Source: Nocardioides sp. Root190
GTDB taxonomy: Bacteria; Actinomycetota; Actinomycetes; Propionibacteriales; Nocardioidaceae
DNA length: 64,000 nucleotides
Direction of reading: 5' to 3'
Assembly (NCBI RefSeq): GCF_001428565.1
Contig: NZ_LMIA01000008.1
Span: forward strand, 631,273-695,272
In this document: positions 39,409 to 49,271 of the stretch, piece after piece
Position numbering within the stretch: the first letter of the stretch is position 1
Layout: each line of letters opens with the position of its first letter
The notes under the pieces: generated by a model
What the model saw: the letters and a program-made list of their open reading frames with translations, nothing else
Databases searched by the model: none
Told to the model about the DNA's origin: nothing
Position numbers and translations under genes: made by a program

Positions 39409-41136
39409 GTGACTGACTCGCCTCTGACGCTGGCGCAACCCGAGGACGCGCATTCGCGCTCCGACTGGGAAGCCGCCACTGCCGCCGTCCTGCGCAAGAC
39501 GCGCAAGCTCGGTGACGCCGACCCGGACAGCAACGTCTGGGACAAGCTCACCCGCACCACCCTCGACGGCATCGGGATCACGCCCCTGGGCCTGCCCGGA
39601 GGCGAGGCCAGCACGGTCCGGCCGACGCGTGCCGGAGCGTGGGACGTGCGCAGCCTGATCAACCACCCGGACGCCAAGCTGGCCAACGAGGCGGCGCTCG
39701 TCGACCTCGACGGCGGGGTCACCAGCATCTGGCTCGCGGCCGACGCGGACACCGACGTCGCCGCGACGCTCGCCGGTGTCCTGCTCGACCTGGCGCCCGT
39801 CGTCCTCGACGCCCCGTCGGCCACGACGGCCGCCGCCGAGGCCTTCCTCGCGCTGCCCGGCGCCAAGCACCCCGACAGCAACCTCGGCATCGACCCGCTC
39901 GGCGTGATGCTGCGCGAGGTCCCGCTGGCGGTCGACGAGGCTGTCGCCGAGCTGCAGACCCTGGCTCGCAAGGCCCACCAGCACGACATCCGCGCGATCG
40001 TCGTGGACGCCACCGCTGCGCACGACCTCGGCGCCAGTGACGCGCAGGAGCTCGGCTGGTCGCTCGCTGCCGGCGTCGCCTACCTGCGCTGGCTGACCGA
40101 CCACGGCCTCTCGATCGACGACGCCGCCGGCCAGGTCGACTTCCGCTACGCCGCGACCGACGAGCAGTTCCCGACCATCGCCAAGCTGCGCGCCGCGCGC
40201 GTGCTGTGGGCGAGGGTGCTCGAGATCAGCGGTGCGACCGCGACCGGCCAGCGCCAGCACGCCACGACGAGCCGGCCGATGCTGAGCAAGTACGACCCCT
40301 ACGTCAACATGCTGCGCGGCACGGTCGCGGCCTTCGCCGCCGGCGTCGGTGGGGCGGACGCCGTGACGGTCCTGCCCTTCGACAGCGCCAACGGACGTCC
40401 GGACGCCTTCGGTCGCCGGATCGCGCGCAACGTCAACCACCTGCTGATCGACGAGTCGCACGTCGCCGCCGTGGCCGACCCGGCCGGTGGCGCGTACGCC
40501 GTGGAGAAGCTCACCGCCGACCTCGCCGCTGCCGGCTGGGCGGAGTTCCTCGCCCTCGAGCAGGAGTGGGAGAGCGGTCACGACTTCGACCCGTTCCGTG
40601 CCCGGATCGCCGACGTCGTCGCGAAGCGCGAGAGCGACATCACCCGCCGCAAGCGCCCGCTCACCGGCGTCAGCGAGTTCCCCAACCTGGCCGAGACGCT
40701 CCCCGAGCGTGCCGCCGACCCGCTCAACGACCGGGTCCGCCGCTACGGCGCCTCCTTCGAGGCGCTGCGCGACGAGCCTGCCGCTGCACCCGTCTTCCTC
40801 GCCACGCTCGGCACGGTCGCGCAGCACACCGCCCGCGCGACCTTCGTCAGCAACCTCTTCGCGGCCGGCGGTGTGGCGGTCGAGGTCGCCGGACCGACCT
40901 CGGGCACCGAGGAGCTCCTGGCGGCGTACCAGTCCTCGGGCAGCCGTGCGGTCGTGTGCCTCGCCGGCACGGACGCGGCCTACGAGGAGTGGGGCGCCGA
41001 CGCGGCGACCGCGCTCCGCGAGGCGGGCGCGACCCACGTCATCATCGCCGGCAAGGCCGACTTCGCCGATGACAGCGCCGCCATGGGTGTGGATGCACTG
41101 TCCTTCCTCAACCGGACCAGGGAGGTGCTCGCATGA
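39409..41136 (+). CDS. mutA: Methylmalonyl-CoA mutase small (beta) subunit
   Basis: 575 residues from GTG 39409. It has the TIM-barrel and C-terminal flavodoxin-like domains of the mutase, but lacks the DxHxxG cobalamin motif in the C-terminal domain ([20 protein letters not shown]), as expected for the non-catalytic subunit. It stabilises MutB. The mutB start overlaps the stop codon in an ATGA arrangement. Confidence 0.95.
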   Translation: MTDSPLTLAQPEDAHSRSDWEAATAAVLRKTRKLGDADPDSNVWDKLTRTTLDGIGITPLGLPGGEASTVRPTRAGAWDVRSLINHPDAKLANEAALVDLDGGVTSIWLAADADTDVAATLAGVLLDLAPVVLDAPSATTAAAEAFLALPGAKHPDSNLGIDPLGVMLREVPLAVDEAVAELQTLARKAHQHDIRAIVVDATAAHDLGASDAQELGWSLAAGVAYLRWLTDHGLSIDDAAGQVDFRYAATDEQFPTIAKLRAARVLWARVLEISGATATGQRQHATTSRPMLSKYDPYVNMLRGTVAAFAAGVGGADAVTVLPFDSANGRPDAFGRRIARNVNHLLIDESHVAAVADPAGGAYAVEKLTADLAAAGWAEFLALEQEWESGHDFDPFRARIADVVAKRESDITRRKRPLTGVSEFPNLAETLPERAADPLNDRVRRYGASFEALRDEPAAAPVFLATLGTVAQHTARATFVSNLFAAGGVAVEVAGPTSGTEELLAAYQSSGSRAVVCLAGTDAAYEEWGADAATALREAGATHVIIAGKADFADDSAAMGVDALSFLNRTREVLA

Positions 41137-43295
41137 GCATTCCGAAGAGCTTCGCGGGTCTCCCGCTGGCATCGGACGCTGCGGCGCCCGTGCCGACCCC
41201 GCCGACCGGTGAGGGCTGGCGCAGCCCCGAGGGCATCGAGATCCAGCCGTCCTACGGACCGGCCGACCTCGAGGGCCTCGACGGGCTGGACACCTTCCCC
41301 GGCCTGAGCCCGTTCCTGCGTGGGCCGTACCCGACGATGTACACCACGCAGCCGTGGACCATCCGGCAGTACGCCGGGTTCTCGACCGCCGAGGAGTCCA
41401 ACGCCTTCTACCGTCGCAACCTGGCGGCCGGCCAGAAGGGCCTCTCGGTCGCCTTCGACCTCGCGACCCACCGGGGCTACGACTCCGACCACCCGCGCGT
41501 GCGCGGCGACGTCGGCATGGCCGGCGTGGCGATCGACTCGATCTACGACACCCGCACCCTGTTCGAGGGCATCCCCCTGGACCAGATGTCGGTGTCGATG
41601 ACGATGAACGGCGCGGTGCTCCCGGTGCTCGCCCTCTACATCGCCGCGGCCGAGGAGCAGGGGGTGAAGCCGGAGCAGCTCTCGGGGACGATCCAGAACG
41701 ACATCCTCAAGGAGTTCATGGTCCGCAACACCTACATCTACCCGCCGACGCCGTCGATGCGGATCATCTCCGACATCTTCGCCTTCACCAGCCAGCGGAT
41801 GCCGCGCTTCAACTCGATCTCGATCTCCGGCTACCACATGCAGGAGGCCGGGGCGACCGCCGACCTCGAGCTCGCCTACACGCTCGCCGACGGTGTCGAG
41901 TACATCCGCGCCGGCCTCGAGTCGGGCCTGACCATCGACCAGTTCGCGCCGCGCCTGTCCTTCTTCTGGGCGATCGGCATGAACTTCTACATGGAGGTCG
42001 CCAAGATGCGCGCGGCCCGGGCGCTGTGGAGCCGGCTGGTGCGCCAGTTCGACCCGCAGAACCCGAAGTCGCTCTCGCTGCGCACGCACAGCCAGACCTC
42101 CGGCTGGTCGCTGACCGCGCAGGACGTGTTCAACAACGTCGGGCGCACCGCGATCGAGGCGATGGCCGCGACCCAGGGCCACACCCAGTCGCTGCACACC
42201 AACGCGCTCGACGAGGCGATCGCGCTCCCGACGGACTTCTCCGCCCGGATCGCCCGCAACACCCAGCTGCTGCTGCAGCAGGAGTCCGGCACGACCCAGA
42301 CGATCGACCCGTGGGCAGGTTCCTACTACGTCGAGAAGCTGACCCACGACCTCGCGGAGCGCGCTTGGGCGCACATCCAGGAGGCCGAGGCCGCCGGCGG
42401 CATGGCCGCTGCGATCGAGCAGGGCATCCCGAAGATGCGCATCGAGGAGGCCGCCGCCCGCACCCAGGCGCGGATCGACTCGGGCGCGCAGAAGGTCATC
42501 GGCGTCAACACGTTCCGCCTGGCCGTCGAGGACAAGCTCGACGTGCTCAAGGTCGACAACGACGACGTCTACCGCCAGCAGATCGCCAAGCTGGAGCGGC
42601 TCCGTGCCGAGCGCAACGGTGCCGACGTCGAGGACGCACTGCACGCGCTGACCCGCAGCGCCGAGAGCGGCGACGGCAACCTGCTCGAGCTCGCCGTGGC
42701 CGCCGCTCGTGCCAAGGCCACCGTCGGTGAGATCTCGGACGCGATGGAGAAGATCTACGGACGTCACCAGGCCGTCATCCGTACCATCAGCGGCGTGTAC
42801 CGCGACGAGGCCAACCTGGCGAACGACGGCGAGGGCGACTCGCTCGTCGCCCAGGCCCGGGTCGCCACCGACGAGTTCGCCGAGGCCGAGGGGCGCCGTC
42901 CGCGCATCCTGGTCGCCAAGATGGGCCAGGACGGCCACGACCGCGGCCAGAAGGTCGTCGTCTCCGCCTTCGCCGACCTCGGCTTCGACGTCGACGTGGG
43001 CCCGCTGTTCTCCACCCCCGAGGAGGTCGCGCAGCAGGCGATCGACGCCGACGTCCACATCGTCGGTGTGTCGTCGCTCGCTGCTGGCCACCTCACCCTG
43101 CTGCCCGCGCTGAAGACCGCGCTGGCCGAGCAGGGCCGTGACGACATCATGGTCGTCATCGGTGGCGTCATCCCCCCGGACGACGTCCAGACGCTGCGCG
43201 ACATGGGCGCCGCGGCGGTGTTCCTGCCCGGCACGGTCATCGCGGAGTCGGCGCTCGACCTGCTCGCCAAGCTCGGCGCCGCGCTCGATCACTGA
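41133..43295 (+). CDS. mutB: Methylmalonyl-CoA mutase large (alpha) subunit
   Basis: 720 residues. The cobalamin-binding domain shows the lower-ligand motif [11 protein letters not shown] (DxHxxG), then [10 protein letters not shown] (SxL) and [11 protein letters not shown] (GG). The barrel carries the substrate-binding SGYHMQEAG and the conserved YxxR-type segment [13 protein letters not shown]. It interconverts (R)-methylmalonyl-CoA and succinyl-CoA, joining odd-chain fatty acid, propionate and branched amino acid breakdown to the TCA cycle. It is coupled to meaB through a TGATG overlap. Confidence 0.97.
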   Translation: MSIPKSFAGLPLASDAAAPVPTPPTGEGWRSPEGIEIQPSYGPADLEGLDGLDTFPGLSPFLRGPYPTMYTTQPWTIRQYAGFSTAEESNAFYRRNLAAGQKGLSVAFDLATHRGYDSDHPRVRGDVGMAGVAIDSIYDTRTLFEGIPLDQMSVSMTMNGAVLPVLALYIAAAEEQGVKPEQLSGTIQNDILKEFMVRNTYIYPPTPSMRIISDIFAFTSQRMPRFNSISISGYHMQEAGATADLELAYTLADGVEYIRAGLESGLTIDQFAPRLSFFWAIGMNFYMEVAKMRAARALWSRLVRQFDPQNPKSLSLRTHSQTSGWSLTAQDVFNNVGRTAIEAMAATQGHTQSLHTNALDEAIALPTDFSARIARNTQLLLQQESGTTQTIDPWAGSYYVEKLTHDLAERAWAHIQEAEAAGGMAAAIEQGIPKMRIEEAAARTQARIDSGAQKVIGVNTFRLAVEDKLDVLKVDNDDVYRQQIAKLERLRAERNGADVEDALHALTRSAESGDGNLLELAVAAARAKATVGEISDAMEKIYGRHQAVIRTISGVYRDEANLANDGEGDSLVAQARVATDEFAEAEGRRPRILVAKMGQDGHDRGQKVVVSAFADLGFDVDVGPLFSTPEEVAQQAIDADVHIVGVSSLAAGHLTLLPALKTALAEQGRDDIMVVIGGVIPPDDVQTLRDMGAAAVFLPGTVIAESALDLLAKLGAALDH

Positions 43296-44275
43296 TGGAT
43301 GTCTCCGGCCTGCTGGAGGGCATCCGCGCAGGCAAGCGGGCGCAGGTGGCTCGGGCCATCACGCTCGTCGAGTCGACCGCGCCCCGACACCGCGAGGCGG
43401 CCCGTGAGCTCCTGACCGAGCTCGCGGACCCCGACGCGCCGACGGCGACCCGGATCGGCATCTCGGGTGTGCCCGGCGTCGGCAAGTCGACCTTCATCGA
43501 GGCGCTCGGCAGCCAGCTGACGGCCGCCGGGCACAAGGTGGGCGTGCTCGCGGTCGACCCGTCCTCGGTCCGCACCGGCGGCTCGGTGCTCGGGGACAAG
43601 ACCCGGATGGCCCAGCTGTCCGTCGACCCCAACGCCTTCATCCGGCCCTCGCCCTCCGCCGGCACGCTCGGCGGCGTCGCCCGCGCCACGACGCAGGCGA
43701 TGGCGGTCCTCGAGGCTGCTGGGTACGACGTCGTGCTCGTCGAGACGGTGGGTGTCGGCCAGTCCGAGGTCACCGTCGCCGGCATGGTCGACACCTTCCT
43801 CTTCCTGACCCTGGCCCGCACGGGCGACCAGCTCCAGGGCATCAAGAAGGGGATCCTCGAGATCGCCGACGTGATCGCGGTCAACAAGGCCGACGGCGAC
43901 CGCGAGATGGAGGCGCGTGGCGCTGCCCGCGAGCTCGCCGGTGCCCTGCGCCTCGTGCGTGGCCACGGCGAGTGGGCCCCGCCCGTCGTGACCTGCTCCG
44001 GCCTGACCGGCGACCGGGTCGACGAGGTCTGGGACCAGGTCGGTCTCCATCGCAGCCACCTCGGTGTCGACGGGCTGGCCCGCAAGCGGGCCGAGCAGCA
44101 GCTGGAGTTCACCTGGGCCCTGGTCCGCGACGAGCTCGACCAGCGACTGCGCCACAGCGCGCCTGTTCGTGCCGTGCAGGCCGAGATCCGGGCCGGCGTC
44201 CTGGCCGGTGAGCTGACCGCGCCACTGGCCGCGGACCGGATCCTCGCCGCCTACGACTCCTCGTCGGGCGAGTAG
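43295..44275 (+). CDS. meaB: MeaB GTPase, methylmalonyl-CoA mutase chaperone
   Basis: 326 residues. P-loop GVPGVGKST, switch regions VLAVDPSSVRTGGSVLGDKT and ETVGVGQSE, and the base-recognition NKAD are intact. MeaB (older name ArgK) gates cobalamin loading and protects and repairs the mutase. The position after mutB fits. The last gene, the amidohydrolase, starts 11 bases later and may be co-transcribed. Confidence 0.95.
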   Translation: MDVSGLLEGIRAGKRAQVARAITLVESTAPRHREAARELLTELADPDAPTATRIGISGVPGVGKSTFIEALGSQLTAAGHKVGVLAVDPSSVRTGGSVLGDKTRMAQLSVDPNAFIRPSPSAGTLGGVARATTQAMAVLEAAGYDVVLVETVGVGQSEVTVAGMVDTFLFLTLARTGDQLQGIKKGILEIADVIAVNKADGDREMEARGAARELAGALRLVRGHGEWAPPVVTCSGLTGDRVDEVWDQVGLHRSHLGVDGLARKRAEQQLEFTWALVRDELDQRLRHSAPVRAVQAEIRAGVLAGELTAPLAADRILAAYDSSSGE

Positions 44276-44285
44276 GTTGGGGTCC

Positions 44286-45473
44286 GTGGAGACCTCTGAC
44301 CTGCTGGCGATCGTCGCCTCCGTCGTCGACAAGTACGACGGTGAGCTGGTCGAGCTTCGTCGCGACCTCCACCGTCACCCCGAGCTCGCCTGGGCCGAGC
44401 AGGGCACGGTCGACCGCGTCGCCGACCGGCTCGAGGGCACGGGCTGGCGCCTGGCCCGCACCCCGCGCAGCGGACTGATCGCCGACATCGGCGAGGTGGG
44501 CCCACTCATCGCCCTGCGGGCCGACCTGGACGCGCTTCCCGTCGCCGACCTGACCACCGATCCCTGGCGCAGCGAGAACGACGGGGTCGCCCACGCCTGC
44601 GGCCACGACGTCCACGTCGCCGCGCTCCTCGGCGCGGCCCTGGCCATCGCCCAGCTCCACCAGCAGGGCCTGCTGCGTGGCCGGATCCGGCTGCTGTTCC
44701 AGCCCGCCGAGGAAGTCATGCCGGGCGGCGCCAAGCACCTCATCAGCCACGGCGCCCTCGAGGGCGTGGACCGCATCTTCGCCCTGCACTGCGACCCCTC
44801 CGTCGACGTCGGCGCGATCGGCCTGCGTGCCGGCCCGATCACGAGCGCGGCCGACCGCATCGACGTACGCCTCGAGGGGAGCGGGGGACACACCTCACGC
44901 CCGCACCTCACCGGCGACCTGACCTTCGCCCTCGCCAAGGTGGCGAGCGAGCTCCCGGCCGTCCTGAGCCGCCGGATGGACCCGCGCGCCGGCGTCAGCG
45001 TCGTGTGGGGCATGCTCCGCGCCGGTTCGGCACCCAACGTCATCCCCGACCGCGGCATTGCCAGCGGCACGGTGCGCATCCTCGAGGCCGCGGCCTGGGC
45101 GTCGTGCGAGCCGGTCGTGCGCGAGGCCGTGCACGACATCGTGCGCCCCTACGGCGTGACCGCGACGGTCGACTACCTCCAGGGCGTCCCGCCCGTGGTC
45201 AACGACCGCCTCTCCACCGCGATGGTCGCCACCACCGCCGACCTGGTCCTCGGCGTGCACCACCGCACCGAGGTCGAGCAGAGCCTCGGCGGCGAGGACT
45301 TCGGCTGGTACCTCGAAGAGGTCCCCGGCTCGATGTTCCGTCTCGGCACCCGTACCCCCGGTGGCCCGCGCTACGACCTCCACCAGGGTGACTTCCAGGT
45401 CGACGACCTGGCCATCGGGTACGGCGCGAAGATGATGGCCGGTGTGGCTGTCACTGCGATCGCTGCCGGCTGA
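44286..45473 (+). CDS. M20 family amidohydrolase
   Basis: 395 residues from GTG 44286. Metal-binding motifs ACGHDVHVAALLG and QPAEEVMPGGAK (Cys/His/Glu/Glu ligands) place it with the IAA-amino acid hydrolase/hippurate hydrolase (AmhX/AbgB-like) branch of M20D. It hydrolyses N-acyl or aminoacyl amides; substrate unknown. TTG 44277 would be a slightly longer start. Not functionally linked to the mutase as far as the sequence shows. Confidence 0.9.
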   Translation: METSDLLAIVASVVDKYDGELVELRRDLHRHPELAWAEQGTVDRVADRLEGTGWRLARTPRSGLIADIGEVGPLIALRADLDALPVADLTTDPWRSENDGVAHACGHDVHVAALLGAALAIAQLHQQGLLRGRIRLLFQPAEEVMPGGAKHLISHGALEGVDRIFALHCDPSVDVGAIGLRAGPITSAADRIDVRLEGSGGHTSRPHLTGDLTFALAKVASELPAVLSRRMDPRAGVSVVWGMLRAGSAPNVIPDRGIASGTVRILEAAAWASCEPVVREAVHDIVRPYGVTATVDYLQGVPPVVNDRLSTAMVATTADLVLGVHHRTEVEQSLGGEDFGWYLEEVPGSMFRLGTRTPGGPRYDLHQGDFQVDDLAIGYGAKMMAGVAVTAIAAG

Positions 45474-45481
45474 TTCCTGGT

Positions 45482-45575
45482 GCAGGGATCCCCTCCTACG
45501 TGGGGATTCCCGCGCTTCCCGCCCGTTGCAACGGCCAGGAAGTGCAGGAAGCGGCCAGGAAGTCCGCCCGCGAGC
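45482..45575. repeat. Double-hairpin repeat, left copy
   Basis: A first hairpin is made by GGGATCCCC and GGGGATTCCC and a second, imperfect hairpin has CCCG-TTGCAA-CGG at its tip. The whole matches, in inverted orientation, the right copy at 46631-46713. Shared pieces in the same order are GCAGG, ATCCCCTC, GGGGATTCC, GCGCTT, CCGTTGCA, CGGCCAG and GCAGG. It lies between the convergent amidohydrolase and AbiEi-like genes and could also terminate both. Confidence 0.75.
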
Positions 45576-45583
45576 CCGTGATG

Positions 45584-46552
45584 TCAGGAGGCGAGTCGGC
45601 GCGCCCGCTCCTGCGCGATCGAGTCGATCATCCGACGGATCCGTCGTTCGAGACGGTCGGGTTTGGCAAGGTCCGCCCACGTGATCCGCAGGCAACGCCA
45701 TCCCGTCAGCTCCGCGACGATCTGTTCCCGCTGCTTCTCCCGCAGGACCACGTCGACGGCTGTCTCGCCGGGCTTGAGATGGCCTTCGTACTTCACGCGG
45801 CCGTCGAACTCGATCCAGAAACCGTGGTCGGGGAAGGCGAAGTCCAGGCGAGCGACCAGACGTCCCTCGTCGCGGACCTCGTACTGAGCGACGGGGCGAG
45901 GGAGCCCTCGCCGAAACAGGAAGTACTCCGTGCGTGACTCGCCCACCGACTCGACCAGTGGATTGGCGAGGCGAAGAACGAGGTCGGAAGCGAGGGAGTT
46001 CGGCCAGTGCCCCATCGACTCGTCGTACCGGTGGCGAAGCTCCTCGGGGGTGACCTCACCACGGTGCAGGAAGTGGTTGACCACCACGAGGGCTGCTTCG
46101 GTGGCGCCCAGCATCGTGACCTCGAGCGCGGTGCGCACGGCTGACATCACGAGGAGGCCGTGCGTCTCGACCACGTCGCCCGCGAGCAGCTTGCCGCTGT
46201 GCCGACAGACGCCGCTCTCCTTGCGACCGCTCAACATGTCCTCCCGGGTGAGGTGCACGTGAGCGAGGTCGAAGCCCCACATCGGAGCATCGAGGAACGG
46301 CAGTGCCGACACATGGCTGAGGATGACCTCGGTGTTGGCCTGGATGAACGCTGCGCGACACTGGACGGCGTACCGCTGCTCGACGCTCAAGCCTTGCCAC
46401 GTCGGTCCGTCGAAGTAGGCGCCTCGTCGTGGCCTGGCCAGGTGGCCGTGTCGTACGGCCGCCGCCAACGATCGGTCACTGTGACCGGCCGCCAGGAGCT
46501 CGCCCCGCAGCCGAAGGTCTCCGAGGCGAACATCGTCGGGAGGTAGGTGCAC
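45584..46552 (-). CDS. AbiEi-type antitoxin-like / DUF559 (PD-(D/E)XK) domain protein
   Basis: 322 residues from GTG 46552. The N-terminal LRGELLAAGHSDRSLAAAVRHG and LARPRRGAY is the AbiEi_4-type winged helix followed by the YAVQCRAAFIQANTEVILSH segment. The C-terminal part VARLDFAFPDHGFWIEFDGR and VVLREKQREQIVAELTGWRC is a DUF559-like nuclease fold with the D...E-x-D pattern of PD-(D/E)XK enzymes. Such fused proteins are common in actinobacteria and usually lack an AbiEii toxin gene, as here. It is bracketed by inverted repeat copies and may be a small mobile or selfish unit. Confidence 0.78.
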   Translation of the reverse strand: MHLPPDDVRLGDLRLRGELLAAGHSDRSLAAAVRHGHLARPRRGAYFDGPTWQGLSVEQRYAVQCRAAFIQANTEVILSHVSALPFLDAPMWGFDLAHVHLTREDMLSGRKESGVCRHSGKLLAGDVVETHGLLVMSAVRTALEVTMLGATEAALVVVNHFLHRGEVTPEELRHRYDESMGHWPNSLASDLVLRLANPLVESVGESRTEYFLFRRGLPRPVAQYEVRDEGRLVARLDFAFPDHGFWIEFDGRVKYEGHLKPGETAVDVVLREKQREQIVAELTGWRCLRITWADLAKPDRLERRIRRMIDSIAQERARRLAS

Positions 46553-46630
46553 AGGAATCAGGATGCACTTTCCGGCGCTTCACCGCGGCGCGGAAAGCGC
46601 TGGCCTGTGGACAACGGTCATTCGCGGAGA

Positions 46631-46713
46631 ACTTCCTGCCCCTTGCCTGCGCTTACTGGCCGGTGCAACGGCCAGTAAGCGCAGGAATCCCCGCTGAAGA
46701 GGGGATTCCTGCA
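46631..46713. repeat. Double-hairpin repeat, right copy (inverted)
   Basis: Two perfect hairpins are adjacent: CCTGCGCTTACTGGCCG (46646-46662) pairs with its complement at 46669-46685 over a 6-base loop, and GCAGGAATCCCC (46681-46692) pairs with GGGGATTCCTGC (46701-46712) over an 8-base loop. They share the bases 46681-46685, so only one can fully form at a time. It is the inverted counterpart of the copy at 45482-45575. It also lies just beyond the end of the permease operon (stop at 46723) and may act as a terminator. Confidence 0.85.
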
Positions 46714-46722
46714 GCGCCGACC

Positions 46723-48012
46723 TCAGCCCTTGCGGTACGGCACCCCATCGGCAGCAGGAGCCCGGGAGCTCCCGACGAGACCGGCGACGGCGATGATCGT
46801 CACGACGTACGGCAGCATCAGCATGAACTGGCTGGGCACCGGCGAACCGATGACCGACAGCACGCCCGACAGGTTGGTCGCGAAGCCGAACAGCAGCGCG
46901 GCCAGGGTCGCGCGCACCGGGTCCCAGCGACCGAAGATGACGGCCGCCAGCGCGATGTAGCCCGCGCCGTCGGTCATCTCCTCGCCGAACTGGGGGACCG
47001 AGACCAGGGTGTACGTCGCGCCGCCGATGCCGGCGATGAGGCCGGCGATGATCAGCGTGGTGTAGCGGGTCCGGTTGACCTTGATGCCGACGGTGTCGGC
47101 TGCCTTCGGGTGCTCGCCCACGGCGCGGACCCGAAGGCCCCACTTGGTGCGGTAGAGCGCCCAGGCGACGAGCAGGACGGCGGCGTACATGATGTAGACG
47201 AGGATCGTCTGGCGGAACAGCACCGGACCGATGACGGGGATCTCGCCGAGCACCGGGATCGGGATCCGGTCGAAGTGCGGCGGGTCGTTGAGGCCCTCGG
47301 AGTTCTTGGCCATCACCTGGCCGAAGAGGAAGCTGGTCAGTCCGATCACCAGCACGTTGAGCACGACACCGACGATGACCTGGTCGACGAAGTAGTTGAT
47401 CGCGAAGAAGGCGAGGACCACCGCGACCAGCGCGCCCGCGACCATCGCGGCGACCAGACCGCCCCACGGTGAGCCGACGATCGTGCCGAACATCGCCGCG
47501 GCGAAGGCCCCGAAGAGGAGCTGTCCGTCGATGGCGATGTTGACGACGCCGGCCCGCTCGCCGAGCACGCCGCCGAGGGCGCCGAACACCAGCGGGACGG
47601 CGAGTGCGATCGAGCCACCGAGCAGGCCGATGACCGGAACGGCCTCGCCTGCGGCGGCCCAGCACAGGAACCCGGTCAGTGCGAGGAAGGCGAAGACGGC
47701 GACCAGCCACAACGGCGACCGGCGCCCGCGGCTCACCAGGAGCGCGGAGGCGGCGGTGCAGAGGGCCAGCAGGACCACGACGGTCGAGAGCGAGGCGGTC
47801 GAGGGGACCGTGATCTCGGGCAGCTCGAAGAAGTCGGTGTCCTGGGCGAGGCGGAAGGTCGTGTCGCCCTCTCGTGCCTTGAAGGCCACGAGCAGGGAGA
47901 TCAGGACGGTGACGACACCGAAGACGATCGGGGTCTTGACGAGGCCACGGGTGGTCACGACCGGAGCGTCGGGCGCCGGGACCATCGGCGTCTTCTCGGA
48001 GAGGGCGGTCAT
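46723..48012 (-). CDS. Nucleoside ABC transporter permease (second)
   Basis: 429 residues from ATG 48012 with about ten helices. LGERAGVVNIAIDGQLLFGA and VGEHPKAADTVGIKVNRTRY are conserved signatures of the BMP-associated permease family (BPD_transp_2) that imports purine or general nucleosides. Its start overlaps the stop of the first permease in an ATGA. It is the last gene of the transporter operon. Confidence 0.93.
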   Translation of the reverse strand: MTALSEKTPMVPAPDAPVVTTRGLVKTPIVFGVVTVLISLLVAFKAREGDTTFRLAQDTDFFELPEITVPSTASLSTVVVLLALCTAASALLVSRGRRSPLWLVAVFAFLALTGFLCWAAAGEAVPVIGLLGGSIALAVPLVFGALGGVLGERAGVVNIAIDGQLLFGAFAAAMFGTIVGSPWGGLVAAMVAGALVAVVLAFFAINYFVDQVIVGVVLNVLVIGLTSFLFGQVMAKNSEGLNDPPHFDRIPIPVLGEIPVIGPVLFRQTILVYIMYAAVLLVAWALYRTKWGLRVRAVGEHPKAADTVGIKVNRTRYTTLIIAGLIAGIGGATYTLVSVPQFGEEMTDGAGYIALAAVIFGRWDPVRATLAALLFGFATNLSGVLSVIGSPVPSQFMLMLPYVVTIIAVAGLVGSSRAPAADGVPYRKG

Positions 48013-49271
48013 GCCGTCGCCTCCTTCGGCAGTCGGAAGATCGCTCTGACGAGCGGTGGGGCCGCGATGAACAGGACGATGAGCGACTGGATGACCAGCA
48101 CGATCTCGACGGGGATCCCCTCGGCCGCGGCCATCGAGAAGCCACCTGCCTTGAGTCCGCCGAAGAGCAGCCCGGCAGCCAGGATCCCGAGCGGTCGGGA
48201 GCGGCCGAGCAGGGCGACGGTGATCGCGTCGAAGCCGATGCCGGCGTCGAGGTCGACGGTGACGCCGCTCGTGGCCGTGCCGAGCACCTGGTTGACCCCG
48301 GCGAGGCCGACCAGCGCACCGGCGATCAGCATCACGGTCGTGTAGGTGCGACCGACGTGGATGCCGGAGGCCTGCGCAGCCTCCGGGTTCTCGCCGACCG
48401 CGCGGAAGCGGAAGCCCATCGCGGACTTGTTGAGCAGCCACCAGACGAAGGCGACGGCGACCAGCGCCAGCAGGAACCCGGCGTGCAGGTTGAACCCGTC
48501 GCCCAGGATCTTCGGCAGGATCGCCGATTCCGGCATCGCCTCCGACTTCGGGTTGCCCGAGCCCGGCGCCTGCAGCAGGCCCTGACGGGAGAGGGCGTAG
48601 AAGATGAGGTAGTAGCCGACGTAGTTGAGCATGATCGTGACGATCACCTCGTGGGCGCCGGTGCGTGCCTTGAGGACGCCCGCGATGCCCGCCCACAGTG
48701 CACCCGCCGCCGCGCCGACGAGGGCGGCGAGGGGGAGGTGCAGGGCCATCGGCAGGTCGACGGAGACCGCGACCCAACCGGCTGCTGCGCCTGCGAGGAG
48801 CATCTGGCCGCGGCCACCGATGTTGAACAGGCCCGCGCGGAAGGCCAGGCCGACGCCGAGGCCGGCCAGGATCAGCGGGGAGGCGTACTTGAGGGTCTCG
48901 GTGAGCGGCCGGATGCGTCGCTCGAAGCCCTCGACGTTGGTGTTGTAGATCGCGCCCTGGAACAGCGCGGTGTAGGCGTCGAGGATCGAGTCGCGCACGG
49001 CGTAGAAGAAGTCACTGGGTCGCGCGCCGATGTAGGAGGCGGCCTCCCGGACGGTCTCGTCGGTCAGCAGGATCATCAGCGACCCGACCACCACGGCGAG
49101 CAGGACCGACAGGACCGAGACCAGCGCACTGCCGGAGGCGATCTCGCGCATCACGCCGCGCCACGGACTGGGCGTCTTGTCGGCCGGCGGGGTCCCCGGG
49201 GTCCCGGGCTTCTCCAGATCGGCGGGGGAGCCCGGCTCGGGCACCTCGGACGCCCCTGTCTCGTTGCTCAC
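48009..49271 (-). CDS. Nucleoside ABC transporter permease (first)
   Basis: 420 residues. A Pro/Glu-rich cytoplasmic tail of about 38 residues precedes the helices. [20 protein letters not shown] and [19 protein letters not shown] are the matching family signatures. It pairs with the next permease as a heterodimer and overlaps both neighbours in ATGA junctions, so stoichiometric translation is likely. Confidence 0.93.
   Translation of the reverse strand: MSNETGASEVPEPGSPADLEKPGTPGTPPADKTPSPWRGVMREIASGSALVSVLSVLLAVVVGSLMILLTDETVREAASYIGARPSDFFYAVRDSILDAYTALFQGAIYNTNVEGFERRIRPLTETLKYASPLILAGLGVGLAFRAGLFNIGGRGQMLLAGAAAGWVAVSVDLPMALHLPLAALVGAAAGALWAGIAGVLKARTGAHEVIVTIMLNYVGYYLIFYALSRQGLLQAPGSGNPKSEAMPESAILPKILGDGFNLHAGFLLALVAVAFVWWLLNKSAMGFRFRAVGENPEAAQASGIHVGRTYTTVMLIAGALVGLAGVNQVLGTATSGVTVDLDAGIGFDAITVALLGRSRPLGILAAGLLFGGLKAGGFSMAAAEGIPVEIVLVIQSLIVLFIAAPPLVRAIFRLPKEATA

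Noticed and set aside
40980..43292. A 770-codon minus-strand ORF across mutB
   Set aside because: Shadow of mutB, which has a complete cobalamin-binding motif on the plus strand.
46646..46685. tRNA or integron attC site for the perfect 17-base hairpin
   Set aside because: No cloverleaf arms, no anticodon loop or CCA context, no attC core sites and no integrase.
46553..46722. AbiEii toxin gene partner for the AbiEi-like gene
   Set aside because: No nucleotidyltransferase-like ORF lies upstream or downstream; the neighbouring genes are an amidohydrolase and a permease.
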